Below, piece by piece: positions 47,401 through 56,438 of a DNA stretch of 64,000 nucleotides. The notes below the pieces were generated by a model. The model was not told the DNA's origin. It did no database searches and saw only the letters and a list, made by a program, of their open reading frames with translations. Where the stretch lies: contig NZ_JAUCFJ010000002.1 in NCBI RefSeq assembly GCF_030348505.1, positions 748,001 to 812,000 of the forward strand, in the 5' to 3' direction. Origin of the DNA: Lysinibacillus sp. G4S2. GTDB taxonomy: Bacteria; Bacillota; Bacilli; Bacillales_A; Planococcaceae. The position numbers were made by a program, and so were the translations under genes. How positions within the stretch are numbered: the first letter of the stretch is position 1; the number at the start of each line of letters is the position of its first letter.

Positions 47401-48000
47401 ATGACAAGAGGTAGGAAGATTAATTCAAATGGTGAACGAAGTAAACAATTATTGCTTGAAAAAGCAGTAGAGCTATTTTCTGAAAAAGGTTATCATAATA
47501 CAAAAATTAGTGACATTGTAAAAGCTGCCAATGTAACACAGCCAACGTTTTATTTATATTTTGAAAGTAAGGACTCTCTTTATAACGATCTGAATAGACG
47601 ATTTCAGCGTGGATTTGATGAGGTCATGAGTAAACAAGCAGAAGAAGTTGTAAAGGGATTAGAAGGCTTTGTGACAATGCTGAAGCAAAAAATACAAATG
47701 TTGTTCGTCTACATAATTGAAAACCCGAAATTAACGAAAATTGGATTATTTGAATCTGAACAGTCATTTTTAGTTAAATCTCAGCTTACACAGCAGTTAA
47801 TTTACCTTATACACCTCCATGATTGTGATGATGTATTACAATCGTATCGTGTCGAAATTAACGTAGTTGTAGATAGTTTTGTAGGATCCTTGGAGCGTTT
47901 AATATTAACAAATTTACTTGAACAAAAAAGACTTCCTTGCGAGCTAGCAAGAGACTTAGTTCATTTATATTTTTTAAGAGAAAATAAAGTGAATCTTTAA
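47401..48000 (+). CDS. TetR/AcrR-family transcriptional regulator
   Basis: A 199-residue protein with an N-terminal TetR helix-turn-helix (about 12-58: LEKAVELFSEKGYHNTKISDIVKAANV then PTFYLYFESKDSLY) and a helical ligand-binding part of unknown specificity. ATG 47401 follows AAGGTGG at good spacing; GTG 47392 overlaps that site. It is monocistronic and convergent with the CtpA-like gene. No operator palindrome could be assigned. Confidence 0.87.
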   Translation: MTRGRKINSNGERSKQLLLEKAVELFSEKGYHNTKISDIVKAANVTQPTFYLYFESKDSLYNDLNRRFQRGFDEVMSKQAEEVVKGLEGFVTMLKQKIQMLFVYIIENPKLTKIGLFESEQSFLVKSQLTQQLIYLIHLHDCDDVLQSYRVEINVVVDSFVGSLERLILTNLLEQKRLPCELARDLVHLYFLRENKVNL

Positions 48001-48030
48001 TCAATGAGGTTTTCTCTTCACTAATCGGGC

Positions 48031-48077
48031 AAAAAAATTCCCCTCACCACTAAAATGGTGAGAGGGATTTTTTTATT
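48031..48077. terminator. Bidirectional terminator
   Basis: ATTCCCCTCACCA pairs with TGGTGAGAGGGAT around a short A-rich loop, with A7 on the left and T7 on the right. It separates the TetR and CtpA-like genes and is the only convergent junction here without a tandem array. Confidence 0.85.
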
Positions 48078-49458
48078 TCTTCACTGTAATATGAAGATAA
48101 CTGCCTTTTTGAAGCTTTTTATCTGTTTCTTTTTGAACAGATGGATGAACAAGAAGCATATATTCTTGCTCAGGATTTAATGGTTTTGATGGGGTAACAA
48201 GTAATGATTGACCCTCAACTTTTGTAGTAATTGGTACCTCGTTACCACCTAAAGCGACGAGCTGTACACTGCCTTCAGCAATTTGCGAAGAAAGTGCTTG
48301 TGAGAATTTCACTGTAAATGTTTTAGATGGTGATACATTTTTTAAGCTGGCTAGCTCTTTGTAATTTGGATATTGTTCTTTTATAGCATCGTAATGGGCC
48401 TGGAAAATAGGAGGAGTCTTTGTTTGGATATTTGGTTTTACCCCAACTTCATTAATTGTTTTCCCTGAAGGACCTGTAAATTTACCGACTGTAAGTTTTA
48501 AATAGCTACCGTCACTCAATTCAAAAAAGCCTTGCATAGCGCCTTTTCCATATGTAGTTTCTCCATATAAAATAGCAGATTGCTGATCTTGTAATGATGC
48601 TGATAACATTTCAGACGCGCTAGCACTATAGCGATTTACTAGAATGCGTGTATTAGCTGGGAATTTTTCGTTTTGATGGGCTGCACGTACTTTATAAGAG
48701 GCATGTGCTTCTTCTAGTAAAAAGGCAATTTTTGCTTTTGGGAATAACCCCGTCATCTCCTCAGCCGTTGATACATAGCCGCCACCATTGTTTTGTAAAT
48801 CTAATATAAAGGAAGTTGCACCACGCTGTTTTAATTCAATAAGCGCGTCCTTAACGAGCTTTGCACCGTCTTCTGAGAAGGATGACATGGCAATATAGCC
48901 AACATTTCCAAATAGTAATTTAGATTCCACATTCGGTAATGTGAATTTTTTTCGTGTAATTGTTTTAGTAGAAGTTTTACCATTTTCATGTTTGAGTGTC
49001 ACTTCTAGCTTAGTACCCTCATCACCGACTAATAAGGACGAGGTTTCTTGTATGGAGCCTCCTACAACGGATTGCCCGTTAATGGCAGTAATAATGTCTC
49101 CAGCCACGATACCGGCTTTAGCTGCACCACTATTCTCAAATACTCGTAAAATATGAATGCCATCTTCATGTTCTTCGATGACTACACCAATCCCAATTGT
49201 TGATAGATTGATGCTATTGATAAATTCCTCAAATTCCTCTTTTGTAAAATATGTGGAATAAGGGTCTAGCATATCAATGATTTCTGGAATTGTTTTGGCG
49301 TTTTGCAAATTCCCATTGATAGTCCCAACATAATTTTGCTCAATAATTCCCTTGATCTCTTTTACAAGCTGTTGTTCATTGCTTGCAGCAGATGCGTTCG
49401 CAAATGGGAAGATGAAGAAACTTAGAATAAATACGAAAGACCACAATATTTTTTTCAT
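48073..49458 (-). CDS. S41 carboxy-terminal processing protease with Ig-like tail
   Basis: A 461-residue exported serine protease of the CtpA/Tsp family. Signal peptide (to about 24), N-terminal helical region, PDZ domain (about 85-165, GAAKAGIVAGDIITAINGQ), S41 catalytic domain (about 180-350) with Ser in SASASEML and Lys in TTYGKGAMQG, and a C-terminal SbsA-type Ig-like domain (about 365-461) in place of the usual peptidoglycan-binding domain. ATG 49458 follows GAGGTG. It probably processes or degrades exported proteins; the S-layer-type tail suggests that it works at the cell surface. Confidence 0.88.
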   Translation of the reverse strand: MKKILWSFVFILSFFIFPFANASAASNEQQLVKEIKGIIEQNYVGTINGNLQNAKTIPEIIDMLDPYSTYFTKEEFEEFINSINLSTIGIGVVIEEHEDGIHILRVFENSGAAKAGIVAGDIITAINGQSVVGGSIQETSSLLVGDEGTKLEVTLKHENGKTSTKTITRKKFTLPNVESKLLFGNVGYIAMSSFSEDGAKLVKDALIELKQRGATSFILDLQNNGGGYVSTAEEMTGLFPKAKIAFLLEEAHASYKVRAAHQNEKFPANTRILVNRYSASASEMLSASLQDQQSAILYGETTYGKGAMQGFFELSDGSYLKLTVGKFTGPSGKTINEVGVKPNIQTKTPPIFQAHYDAIKEQYPNYKELASLKNVSPSKTFTVKFSQALSSQIAEGSVQLVALGGNEVPITTKVEGQSLLVTPSKPLNPEQEYMLLVHPSVQKETDKKLQKGSYLHITVKK

Positions 49459-49536
49459 AGGACACCTCTTTTCTGATTACTTTTATTATACATGAATTAC
49501 CATATAACCGCGAATAGGGAAAGAGAGAATTTACTG

Positions 49537-49630
49537 AAAAAAAGAATCTGCAAGCCTTTTGCGAAATAGTAAGTCTATGCAAGATTCGTAGACAGAGACT
49601 TACTAGCAAAAAGCAAGCAGATTCTAATTA
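49537..49630 (-). terminator. Long hairpin, terminator-like on the minus strand
   Basis: AGAATCTGC / GCAGATTCT, then GCCTTTTGC / GCAAAAAGC and AGTAAGTCT / AGACTTACT nest within about 85 bp, with seven T after it on the minus strand. It may end the brnQ transcript or be a processed structured RNA. Confidence 0.6.
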
Positions 49631-49641
49631 ACTAATAAAAT

Positions 49642-49712
49642 GGCTTATCACCAAAAGTTGTGATGACATTTGTAAAACGTATACCGAACAGAAATCCTCA
49701 TGATATAGCGAT
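49642..49712 (+). repeat. MITE-like dispersed repeat, copy 8 (decayed)
   Basis: The left end GGCTTATCACCAAAAGTTGTG and ATGACATTTGTAAAACGTAT are kept; the right part is altered (GAACAGAAATCCTCATGATA). Confidence 0.6.
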
Positions 49713-49743
49713 GGACCTGTGTAGAAATTTTAAAAAATCTCTT

Positions 49744-51063
49744 TTACCTTTTTGTAAGCTTATGAATGATAAAGCCGATAATTGCGCCGATAATTGCAGG
49801 TACAAGCCATCCCAGACTTTGCTCGTATAATGGTAAAGCATTTAAAATGTTCTCATATGGTGTAATTCTAATTTTCATTTCCTTTAAACCATCATATAGA
49901 CTAACACAGAATGTTGGAATTAAAGCTAAAATGTAAACGATTTGTCCACCTTTAAAGAAATGATCGACAAGCGACAGTACCATTAACACCATTGCTAGCG
50001 GATAGATAATTAATAGTACAGGCAGTGATGCACTAATAATTGTAGAAAGACCTACGTTCGTAATAGCAGCACTAAAAATTGTGAAAACTATTAAAAATGT
50101 TTTATATGATATTTTTGGGAATAACTTATGGAAATACGTAGCATTGGCAGTTAATAATCCTACAGCAGTTGATATACACGCTAGTAAAATTGTAGCGGAT
50201 AAGATAATGCTTCCAAAATTACCAAATAGAACTTTAGCTGATTTTGCAATAATATCACCGCCAGTATCAAAAGTACCAATGGCATCAATACTAGTGTTAC
50301 CGATTTGGCCAAGAGAGATGTAAACAAATGATAGGCCAATAGCTGCAACAATTCCGGCGAAAATCGTCGTTTTGACTTGTTTTTTAGTATCTGACATACC
50401 CATGTCACGCAATGCTTGTAAAATAACGATACCAAAAACGAGTGCACTCAGAACATCCATTGTTAAATAGCCTTGAACAAAGCCTTCAGTCAGAGGTGAT
50501 ACAGTGTATTCTCCCATAGCTCTCCCTGGTTCACCCATTGGAGAAATAAAGCTTTTAACCGCTAAAATTAAAATAACGATCAATAAAGCAGGAGTTAAAA
50601 TTTTCCCTACACGATCGACAAGCTTTGTAGGGTTAATAGCTAAGTATAATATTAAGGCAAAAAATAATATAGAAGTAATGAACAGTGGTGCCCAATGATC
50701 AGCTATTGACTCAGGTAGAAATGGTGCAATCCCTATTTCATAGGAAACAGAACCTGTACGAGGTACTGCAAAAAATGGCCCAATGGCTAAATAAACGATT
50801 GATGTAAATATTACACCAAAAGCAGGGCTTACACGATTAGCAAGTAATTGTAAATCCCCACCTGCTTTCGCCACAGCAACGATTGCTAAGAGTGGTAAAC
50901 CCACACCTGTTATTAAGAAACCAATCATTGCTAACGTAATGTTCTCACCAGCTTGTTGGCCTAATAATGGAGGAAAGATAATATTTCCAGCACCTAAAAA
51001 TAAGGCAAATAATAGTAAACCTACTGCTAAATTTTCCTTGATGAAAAGCAAACTGTTTTTCAT
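49744..51063 (-). CDS. brnQ: Branched-chain amino acid:cation symporter BrnQ
   Basis: A 439-residue membrane protein with twelve predicted helices. The start KENLAVGLLLFALFLGAGNIIFPPLLGQQAG and GPFFAVPRTGSVSYEIG are signatures of the LIVCS/BrnQ family, which imports Leu, Ile and Val with Na+ or H+. ATG 51063 follows AAAGGAG. Monocistronic and divergent from the LysM-NlpC gene. Upstream I see no T-box. It is the one metabolic transporter in an otherwise wall-centred window. Confidence 0.92.
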   Translation of the reverse strand: MKNSLLFIKENLAVGLLLFALFLGAGNIIFPPLLGQQAGENITLAMIGFLITGVGLPLLAIVAVAKAGGDLQLLANRVSPAFGVIFTSIVYLAIGPFFAVPRTGSVSYEIGIAPFLPESIADHWAPLFITSILFFALILYLAINPTKLVDRVGKILTPALLIVILILAVKSFISPMGEPGRAMGEYTVSPLTEGFVQGYLTMDVLSALVFGIVILQALRDMGMSDTKKQVKTTIFAGIVAAIGLSFVYISLGQIGNTSIDAIGTFDTGGDIIAKSAKVLFGNFGSIILSATILLACISTAVGLLTANATYFHKLFPKISYKTFLIVFTIFSAAITNVGLSTIISASLPVLLIIYPLAMVLMVLSLVDHFFKGGQIVYILALIPTFCVSLYDGLKEMKIRITPYENILNALPLYEQSLGWLVPAIIGAIIGFIIHKLTKR

Positions 51064-51310
51064 AAAAATTAAAACTCCTTTAATTGAAAAGCTGAAACTT
51101 TCTAAAAATTTTAAATACAGATGTGTATGTTACCATAGTAATACGAATCTTGCAATTAATATCTTTTTGTGATTCGTCGGATTCTGTAGTATTTAATAAG
51201 ATTGATAATTTGTTTGAAAAATAGTCAGTTTTTCCGATTTCTCATTACTTTGATATCTAGTATGATAGACTCACAAGGAAATATTCTAGCATGAACGGAG
51301 GCAATTTGGT

Positions 51311-52216
51311 ATGAAAAAATCAAAAAAATTGAGAATACTAGCTTTAAGTACGATAGCTACTTCATTTTTAGCACTACAGACCGCAGAAGCAGCTACATAT
51401 ACCGTACAAAAAGGGGATACTCTATCTAAAATCGCCCAAAATCATCAAGTAACAGTACAAGATATAAAAAGCTGGAACAAATTAAAGGATGATATGATCT
51501 ATGTGGCTCAAAAACTTGAGATTTCAAAACAATCTACTAATGAAACAGTAAAACCTTCAAATCCATCAACAACAAAACCAACAACACCTACAACACCACC
51601 GAAGTCTACAACTGATTCTCATACAGTAGTGAAAGGTGATACATTATCAAAAATTGCTAAGCAATATAATGTGACACAGAAGGACATTAAAGATTGGAAT
51701 GGACTTACGACTGACACTATTTACGTTGGACAGGTGTTAAAATTATCTCCAGGAGCTACAATACCTGAGAGCGAAAATGGGCCTTCTGGTGTAGGAACAC
51801 CATCAAAAGAAACGTCTAAAGAGCCTACAGCTAATGGACAAGCTGTTTATAAAAAAACAATAGAAGTAGCTAATACATTGGTAGGAACTCCATATGTCTA
51901 TGGCGGTATTACACCAGAAGGTCTTGATTGCAGTGGCTTTATTTACTATGCCTTTAATCAAGGTGGTTTAAAAATTGGAAGAGACAGTAGCGAAGGATAT
52001 TTTAATGGTAATACAACACAAGTTAAAAATCCGGTAGCGGGAGATTTAGTATTTTTCGAGAATACGTATAAAAATGGAATATCTCATATGGGTATTTATC
52101 TTGGTGATAATAAATTTATCCATTCAGGATCAGATGGTGTTGAAGTTTCAGATGTTACGTACTCCTACTGGTCTCAAAGATTAGTATCTTATAAACGATT
52201 CGACGCTATAAAATAA
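51311..52216 (+). CDS. LysM-NlpC/P60 cell wall endopeptidase
   Basis: A 301-residue protein, similar to LytE/CwlS-type enzymes. Signal peptide (to about 26), two LysM domains (about 28-72 and 103-147; YTVQKGDTLSKIA, HTVVKGDTLSKIA) with a Thr/Pro/Ser-rich spacer, then NlpC/P60 (about 180-301). Catalytic Cys is in GLDCSGF and His in ISHMGIYLGDN. LysM binds glycan strands, so unlike its SLH relatives this hydrolase does not need the pyruvylated polymer. ATG 51311 follows AACGGAGG. Confidence 0.92.
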   Translation: MKKSKKLRILALSTIATSFLALQTAEAATYTVQKGDTLSKIAQNHQVTVQDIKSWNKLKDDMIYVAQKLEISKQSTNETVKPSNPSTTKPTTPTTPPKSTTDSHTVVKGDTLSKIAKQYNVTQKDIKDWNGLTTDTIYVGQVLKLSPGATIPESENGPSGVGTPSKETSKEPTANGQAVYKKTIEVANTLVGTPYVYGGITPEGLDCSGFIYYAFNQGGLKIGRDSSEGYFNGNTTQVKNPVAGDLVFFENTYKNGISHMGIYLGDNKFIHSGSDGVEVSDVTYSYWSQRLVSYKRFDAIK

Positions 52217-52220
52217 AGGT

Positions 52221-52258
52221 AAAGCGATTTTTGCATACACGCAGAAATCGCTTTTTTC
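52221..52258 (+). terminator. Terminator after the LysM-NlpC/P60 gene
   Basis: AAAGCGATTT pairs with AAATCGCTTT followed by TTTTC; array 8 starts 15 bp later. Confidence 0.85.
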
Positions 52259-52273
52259 ATGCAGTGAGATAGT

Positions 52274-52738
52274 AATCGCTGATAAGAAGGTGGACATCGC
52301 TGATAAAAAGATGAATACCGCTGATAAGAAGGCAGATATCGCTGATAAAAAGGGGAACATCGCTGATAAGAAGGCGAATATCGCTGATAAAAAGATGAAT
52401 ATCGCTGATAAAAAGGAGAACATCGCTGATAAGAAAGCAGAAATCGCTGATAAGAAAGCAGAAATCGCTGATAAGAAAGCAGAAATCGCTGATAAAAAGG
52501 AGAACATCGCTGATAAGAAGGCGAACATCGCTGATAAAAAAGTGAACACCGCTGATAAGAAAGCAGAATCGCTGATAAAAAGGAGAACACGGCTGATAAG
52601 GAGCAGAACATCGCTGATAAAAAAGTGAACACCGCTGATAAGAAGGCAGAAATCGCTGATAAAAAGGAGAACATCGCTGATAAAAAGATGAACATCGCTG
52701 ATAAGAAGGCGAACACCGTTGATAAAATGTTCCATATC
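52274..52738 (+). repeat. Tandem array 8, core ATCGCTGATAARAAG
   Basis: About 22 units, almost all exactly 21 bp, with short tails such as GCAGAA, GGAGAAC and GATGAAT. Three consecutive units at 52440-52502 are identical. Because 21 is a multiple of three, a plus-strand frame (52290-52628) reads a heptad IADKKAE, but it has no ribosome site and is broken by a 20-bp unit near 52570. Confidence 0.92.
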
Positions 52739-52758
52739 ACCGCTAGAAATCTCCAAAT

Positions 52759-52797
52759 GAAAAAATCCCTTCTTGCTATGAAAAAGAAGGGATTTTG
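52759..52797. terminator. Bidirectional terminator between array 8 and slaP
   Basis: AAAATCCCTTCTT pairs with AAGAAGGGATTTT, with A/T runs at both ends. Confidence 0.75.
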
Positions 52798-52808
52798 ATA
52801 GTTTATCT

Positions 52809-52952
52809 CGCATTAACGGGCAGTAATTGATCCGTACGGAAAGCGAAGGTCGGGTACGAGACTCCCACCTCAAAAGCAGGGAAATTAAGTGCCCGATTGG
52901 TGAAAACAAATAATCAGTGGGGATGAAGAAAACCCCACTGATTAAAGTTTCA
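52809..52952 (+). repeat. Second dispersed structured repeat, copy 2
   Basis: Same start (GCATTAACGGGCAGTAA) and end (CACTGATTAAAGTTTCA) as the copy at 46873-47017. Its last hairpin, AATCAGTGGGG / CCCCACTGATT, abuts the slaP stop and may act as a minus-strand terminator. Confidence 0.78.
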
Positions 52953-52954
52953 TA

Positions 52955-53854
52955 TTATTGTGTTACGCGTGCTGTCCAGCGAGAAAGATCGGCATCTTTT
53001 GCATCAACAAGCTCTGCAGGGAAGATGAATGTCCAAGGCTTCGTTGAGTCTGGTTGTACAGTTAAGATTGGATCCATTTTAAATGAACCTTTAGCAATTT
53101 GTTTACCTGTTGCATCAATAATTTCTAGTGGTAGTTGTTCAAGATTAATAGCTTTATTATGTCCATTACGAATGAAGATAGACACGTTTAAACTACCATT
53201 ATCAGCAAATTTTGCTTGCAAGCCAGTGAAGTTGACTTCTGTTTCACCTAACTTAGGTAAAGTTTTTACGATTTTTGCAAGCTCCTCTTTTTGTGCTGCA
53301 GGAAGTTGTTTTTCCCATGATGGATCTAATTCTAATTGGTGACCGCGTAGGGAAACAAGGTTGAATGCAATTTTCCAGCCGTCTTCTGGTACTTCATCGA
53401 CTTTGATCGTTGATTTTTCAAATTCAAATACCCATGGACGAGCACATTCTGCTGGAATCGTGCCAAGTGCTGCAAAGTCGAATTTTTTAGATGCTACAAG
53501 CTCATCGTTTTTATCCATGATGTAAAGCTCAATTTCACCTAGCTCGATAGCTTGAGACAATGATGAGCGGAAAAATGCACGTACTTGCCATTTTTTAGAG
53601 CGTGGATCTTCTTCAATACTAATAGAAGAAAGTGATAATTGATTTGGCTTCAACGGTTCTAGCTCATTAGCAAGGAAATTAAAAATGTATTTTTGCTCCT
53701 GTGGAACATCCCACTCAGGATGGAATGATAGCTTCGTTACGACATCACGATTATCGCTAGTATCCGTAGTAGCACTTCCTAATATGTCTTTAGAGTCAAT
53801 TGTGTTTTCTTGAACAACTTTGTCTGATTTTTTAAAGAATGAAAATAAGCCCAT
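52955..53854 (-). CDS. slaP: Accessory Sec S-layer assembly protein SlaP
   Basis: A 299-residue cytoplasmic protein without signal peptide or membrane helix, acidic, with two related beta-rich halves (RAFFRSSLSQAIELGEIELYI and SIFIRNGHNKAINLEQLPLEI regions; each ends in a RPWVFEF or KPWTFIF motif). It directly follows secA2 with a TAATG overlap. In B. anthracis SlaP lies beside SecA2 and is needed with it for secretion of the S-layer proteins Sap and EA1. The call rests on gene order, size and the repeated motif. Confidence 0.87.
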   Translation of the reverse strand: MGLFSFFKKSDKVVQENTIDSKDILGSATTDTSDNRDVVTKLSFHPEWDVPQEQKYIFNFLANELEPLKPNQLSLSSISIEEDPRSKKWQVRAFFRSSLSQAIELGEIELYIMDKNDELVASKKFDFAALGTIPAECARPWVFEFEKSTIKVDEVPEDGWKIAFNLVSLRGHQLELDPSWEKQLPAAQKEELAKIVKTLPKLGETEVNFTGLQAKFADNGSLNVSIFIRNGHNKAINLEQLPLEIIDATGKQIAKGSFKMDPILTVQPDSTKPWTFIFPAELVDAKDADLSRWTARVTQ

Positions 53855-56214
53855 TATTGTACCTCCATTTGTGCTTCAATCATTTTCATGAAGCCAGTAA
53901 TTTCTATAATAATAGAACGACGCAATTCTTGGAAATTCTTTCCGAATAATTCAAGTCCTTCACGTTGGTAAATTCGCATTGGATCTTCTTGCTGGTAATG
54001 ACGTAAGCCAATTCCTTCTTTTAAGTGTGTCATGGCTTCTAAATGTTTCACCCAGCTACTATCTATGTAGCCTAGCATTATTTGTGGAATAACTGCCACT
54101 ACTTGTTCATTCTCAGAGAACTTCTCCATACGATCAAGTAACTCTTGTTCAGAAGGCTGAATATCGCTTAAAATTTGTTTCACTTTACCTACTTCACGGT
54201 CAATTGTGACAGGATTAATAAATAGAGAGTTCAGGGAGCTTTCCATTTGATCATAATTCCACTCCACTGAAGGAAGTTCTTCTGGAGCATTATCGCGAAC
54301 AGCAAAATCAACCGTTTCACTTAGCATTTTTTTTAGCTCATCCATTAAATTTTCACCAGCTAAAATTTTGTCACGCAGACCGTAAAGAACTGTACGTTGG
54401 TCATTAATAACATCGTCTAATTTTAGGTTGTATTCACGCATACCGTATTGAGAGCCTTCAACAATACGTTGTGTACGGTTAATGAGTTCTTGAACATCTT
54501 TGTTTTGAATAATACCTTCATCTACAACCATTTTTGCAGAGAATTTTTCAACATCTTCTTTTGCATAGCGGCGGAACATATCATCTTCAATAGAGAGAAT
54601 GAAGCGGCTTTCACCTATGTCACCTTGACGGCCTGAGCGACCGCGAAGCTGATTATCTACACGACGGCTTTCATGCTTTTCGGTACCGATGACATATAGG
54701 CCTCCAAGTGCATGAACTTCTTCGCCTAACACGATATCTGTACCGCGACCAGCCATATTGGTAGCTACTGTAATACGACCTTTTTGACCTGCTTGAGAAA
54801 TCAGTTCAACCTCTTGCTCGACTGTTTTAGCATTCAGCAATTGGAATTTTAAGCCTTCTTTCTTCAAGTAATCGGCAACTGTTTCAGACTGCAGTATTGA
54901 CGTTGTACCAATTAAGATAGGTTGTCCCTTTTCGTGGCGACGTTTTACTTCTGCTGCCACGTACTTATATTTATCTTCTTGTTTACTGAAAATAATATCA
55001 GGCTGATCGACACGTTGACGTGGGCGGTTTGTTGGAATTTGAATAACTTCCATACCGTACACTTCACGAATTTCTTTTTCCTGTGTTTTCGCTGTACCCG
55101 TCATCCCAGAAAGCTTCGGATACATACGGAAATAGTTCTGAATTGTAATCTGTGCTTGTGCCTTATTTTCTTCAGTAATCGTGACACCTTCTTTTGCTTC
55201 AATCGCTTGATGTAAGCCATCAGATAGTGAACGACCTTCTAAAATACGGCCTGTGAACATATCAACAAGCTCGATTTTGTCATCCTTAACGATGTAATCA
55301 ACATCACGCTTGAACATTACATGGGCACGAACAGCTTGGATAACATAATGGTAAAGTGTTTGGTGTTCAAGATCATATAGATTATCAACATTAAAGGCAG
55401 CCTCAACCTTTTCAATGCCTTTCTCTGTTAAAGAAGTAGCTTTTGTTTCATCATCAAAATCGTAATCTTCTTCTTCTTTAAAACGGCTAGCTAGCATAGA
55501 AGCAATGCGATGTAGTTCATCATTCGCTGCCATTTTCCCAGCGATAATAAGCGGTGTTTTTGCCTCATCAATAAGTACACTATCGACTTCATCGATAATG
55601 GCGAAGTGATAAGGACGTTGTACTTTATCAGCCAAGCTATGTGCCATATTGTCACGTAAGTAGTCAAAACCGAACTCAGTACCCACACCATATGTTATAT
55701 CAGCATTATAGGCTTCTTTTTTTGCGGCTGGCTCCATCATTGGTATATTTAAACCAACTGTTAAGCCTAGGAAACGATGAATTTGACCAACAAGTTCGAA
55801 GTCACGCTTAGCTAAGTAGTCATTAACCGTAATGACGTGAACACCTTTACCTTCCAATGCGCGTACATAGGAAGGGAGAGAAGCGACAAGCGTTTTACCT
55901 TCACCTGTAGGCATTTCTGCAATATTACCTTCAGTTAAAACAAGACCACCGATAAGCTGTACATCAAAATGACGCATACCTAATACACGTTTTGAGGCTT
56001 CGCGTACAACAGCAAATGCGTCTGGGATGATTGATATAATTGGTTCACCTTGTTCTAAACGATCCTTGAAAATAAAAGTCATTTCTTTTAATTCTTCATC
56101 TGACTTGTTGACATATTTTTCTTCAAGATTATTAATCTGATCTACTATTTTATAGTAGCGTTTTAATTGACGAGCACTTGTTTGCTCATTGTTGCGTTTA
56201 AAAATTGAGAACAT
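53854..56214 (-). CDS. secA2: Accessory preprotein translocase ATPase SecA2
   Basis: A 786-residue SecA family ATPase. Walker A is MPTGEGKT near 102, DEVDS near 208 is the Walker B/DEAD box, and GRGTDIVLG and QLRGRSGRQGD mark the second nucleotide-binding fold. It is shorter than housekeeping SecA and ends at QMEVQ without the Cys/His zinc tail that binds SecB, so it is the accessory copy. With SlaP it should drive export of the S-layer protein, whose gene is 37 kb away. It is first in the two-gene operon, divergent from tagO. Confidence 0.92.
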   Translation of the reverse strand: MFSIFKRNNEQTSARQLKRYYKIVDQINNLEEKYVNKSDEELKEMTFIFKDRLEQGEPIISIIPDAFAVVREASKRVLGMRHFDVQLIGGLVLTEGNIAEMPTGEGKTLVASLPSYVRALEGKGVHVITVNDYLAKRDFELVGQIHRFLGLTVGLNIPMMEPAAKKEAYNADITYGVGTEFGFDYLRDNMAHSLADKVQRPYHFAIIDEVDSVLIDEAKTPLIIAGKMAANDELHRIASMLASRFKEEEDYDFDDETKATSLTEKGIEKVEAAFNVDNLYDLEHQTLYHYVIQAVRAHVMFKRDVDYIVKDDKIELVDMFTGRILEGRSLSDGLHQAIEAKEGVTITEENKAQAQITIQNYFRMYPKLSGMTGTAKTQEKEIREVYGMEVIQIPTNRPRQRVDQPDIIFSKQEDKYKYVAAEVKRRHEKGQPILIGTTSILQSETVADYLKKEGLKFQLLNAKTVEQEVELISQAGQKGRITVATNMAGRGTDIVLGEEVHALGGLYVIGTEKHESRRVDNQLRGRSGRQGDIGESRFILSIEDDMFRRYAKEDVEKFSAKMVVDEGIIQNKDVQELINRTQRIVEGSQYGMREYNLKLDDVINDQRTVLYGLRDKILAGENLMDELKKMLSETVDFAVRDNAPEELPSVEWNYDQMESSLNSLFINPVTIDREVGKVKQILSDIQPSEQELLDRMEKFSENEQVVAVIPQIMLGYIDSSWVKHLEAMTHLKEGIGLRHYQQEDPMRIYQREGLELFGKNFQELRRSIIIEITGFMKMIEAQMEVQ

Positions 56215-56386
56215 GAAATTTACGCTCCTTTTAAGTTGTCTAAATGCTAGACACTACATTATTTTATCAAATTTTACGAATGGTGACTACATTTGACATG
56301 CAGCATTCTACCATATTAAAAAAGGGGAAAAATATTTGTGAAATCGTGGAAATTAAATAGAAAAAGTATATTTCGGCGCGCATTCG

Positions 56387-56395
56387 TGCTATAAT
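56387..56395 (+). promoter_or_regulatory. tagO promoter (extended -10)
   Basis: TGCTATAAT (TGN plus perfect -10) about 44 bp before the tagO start; -35 weak. Confidence 0.5.
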
Positions 56396-56438
56396 CAATT
56401 AGGATTTACATGTAGATTATTTGTTGAGGAGGAGAGAC

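Noticed and set aside
51064-51310. T-box or other riboswitch upstream of brnQ
   Set aside because: I found no T-box sequence, specifier stem or antiterminator; only AT-rich promoter DNA.
52181-52909. Minus-strand frames of 183 and 242 codons over array 8
   Set aside because: Repeat-derived; they overlap the real LysM-NlpC gene and have no start signals.
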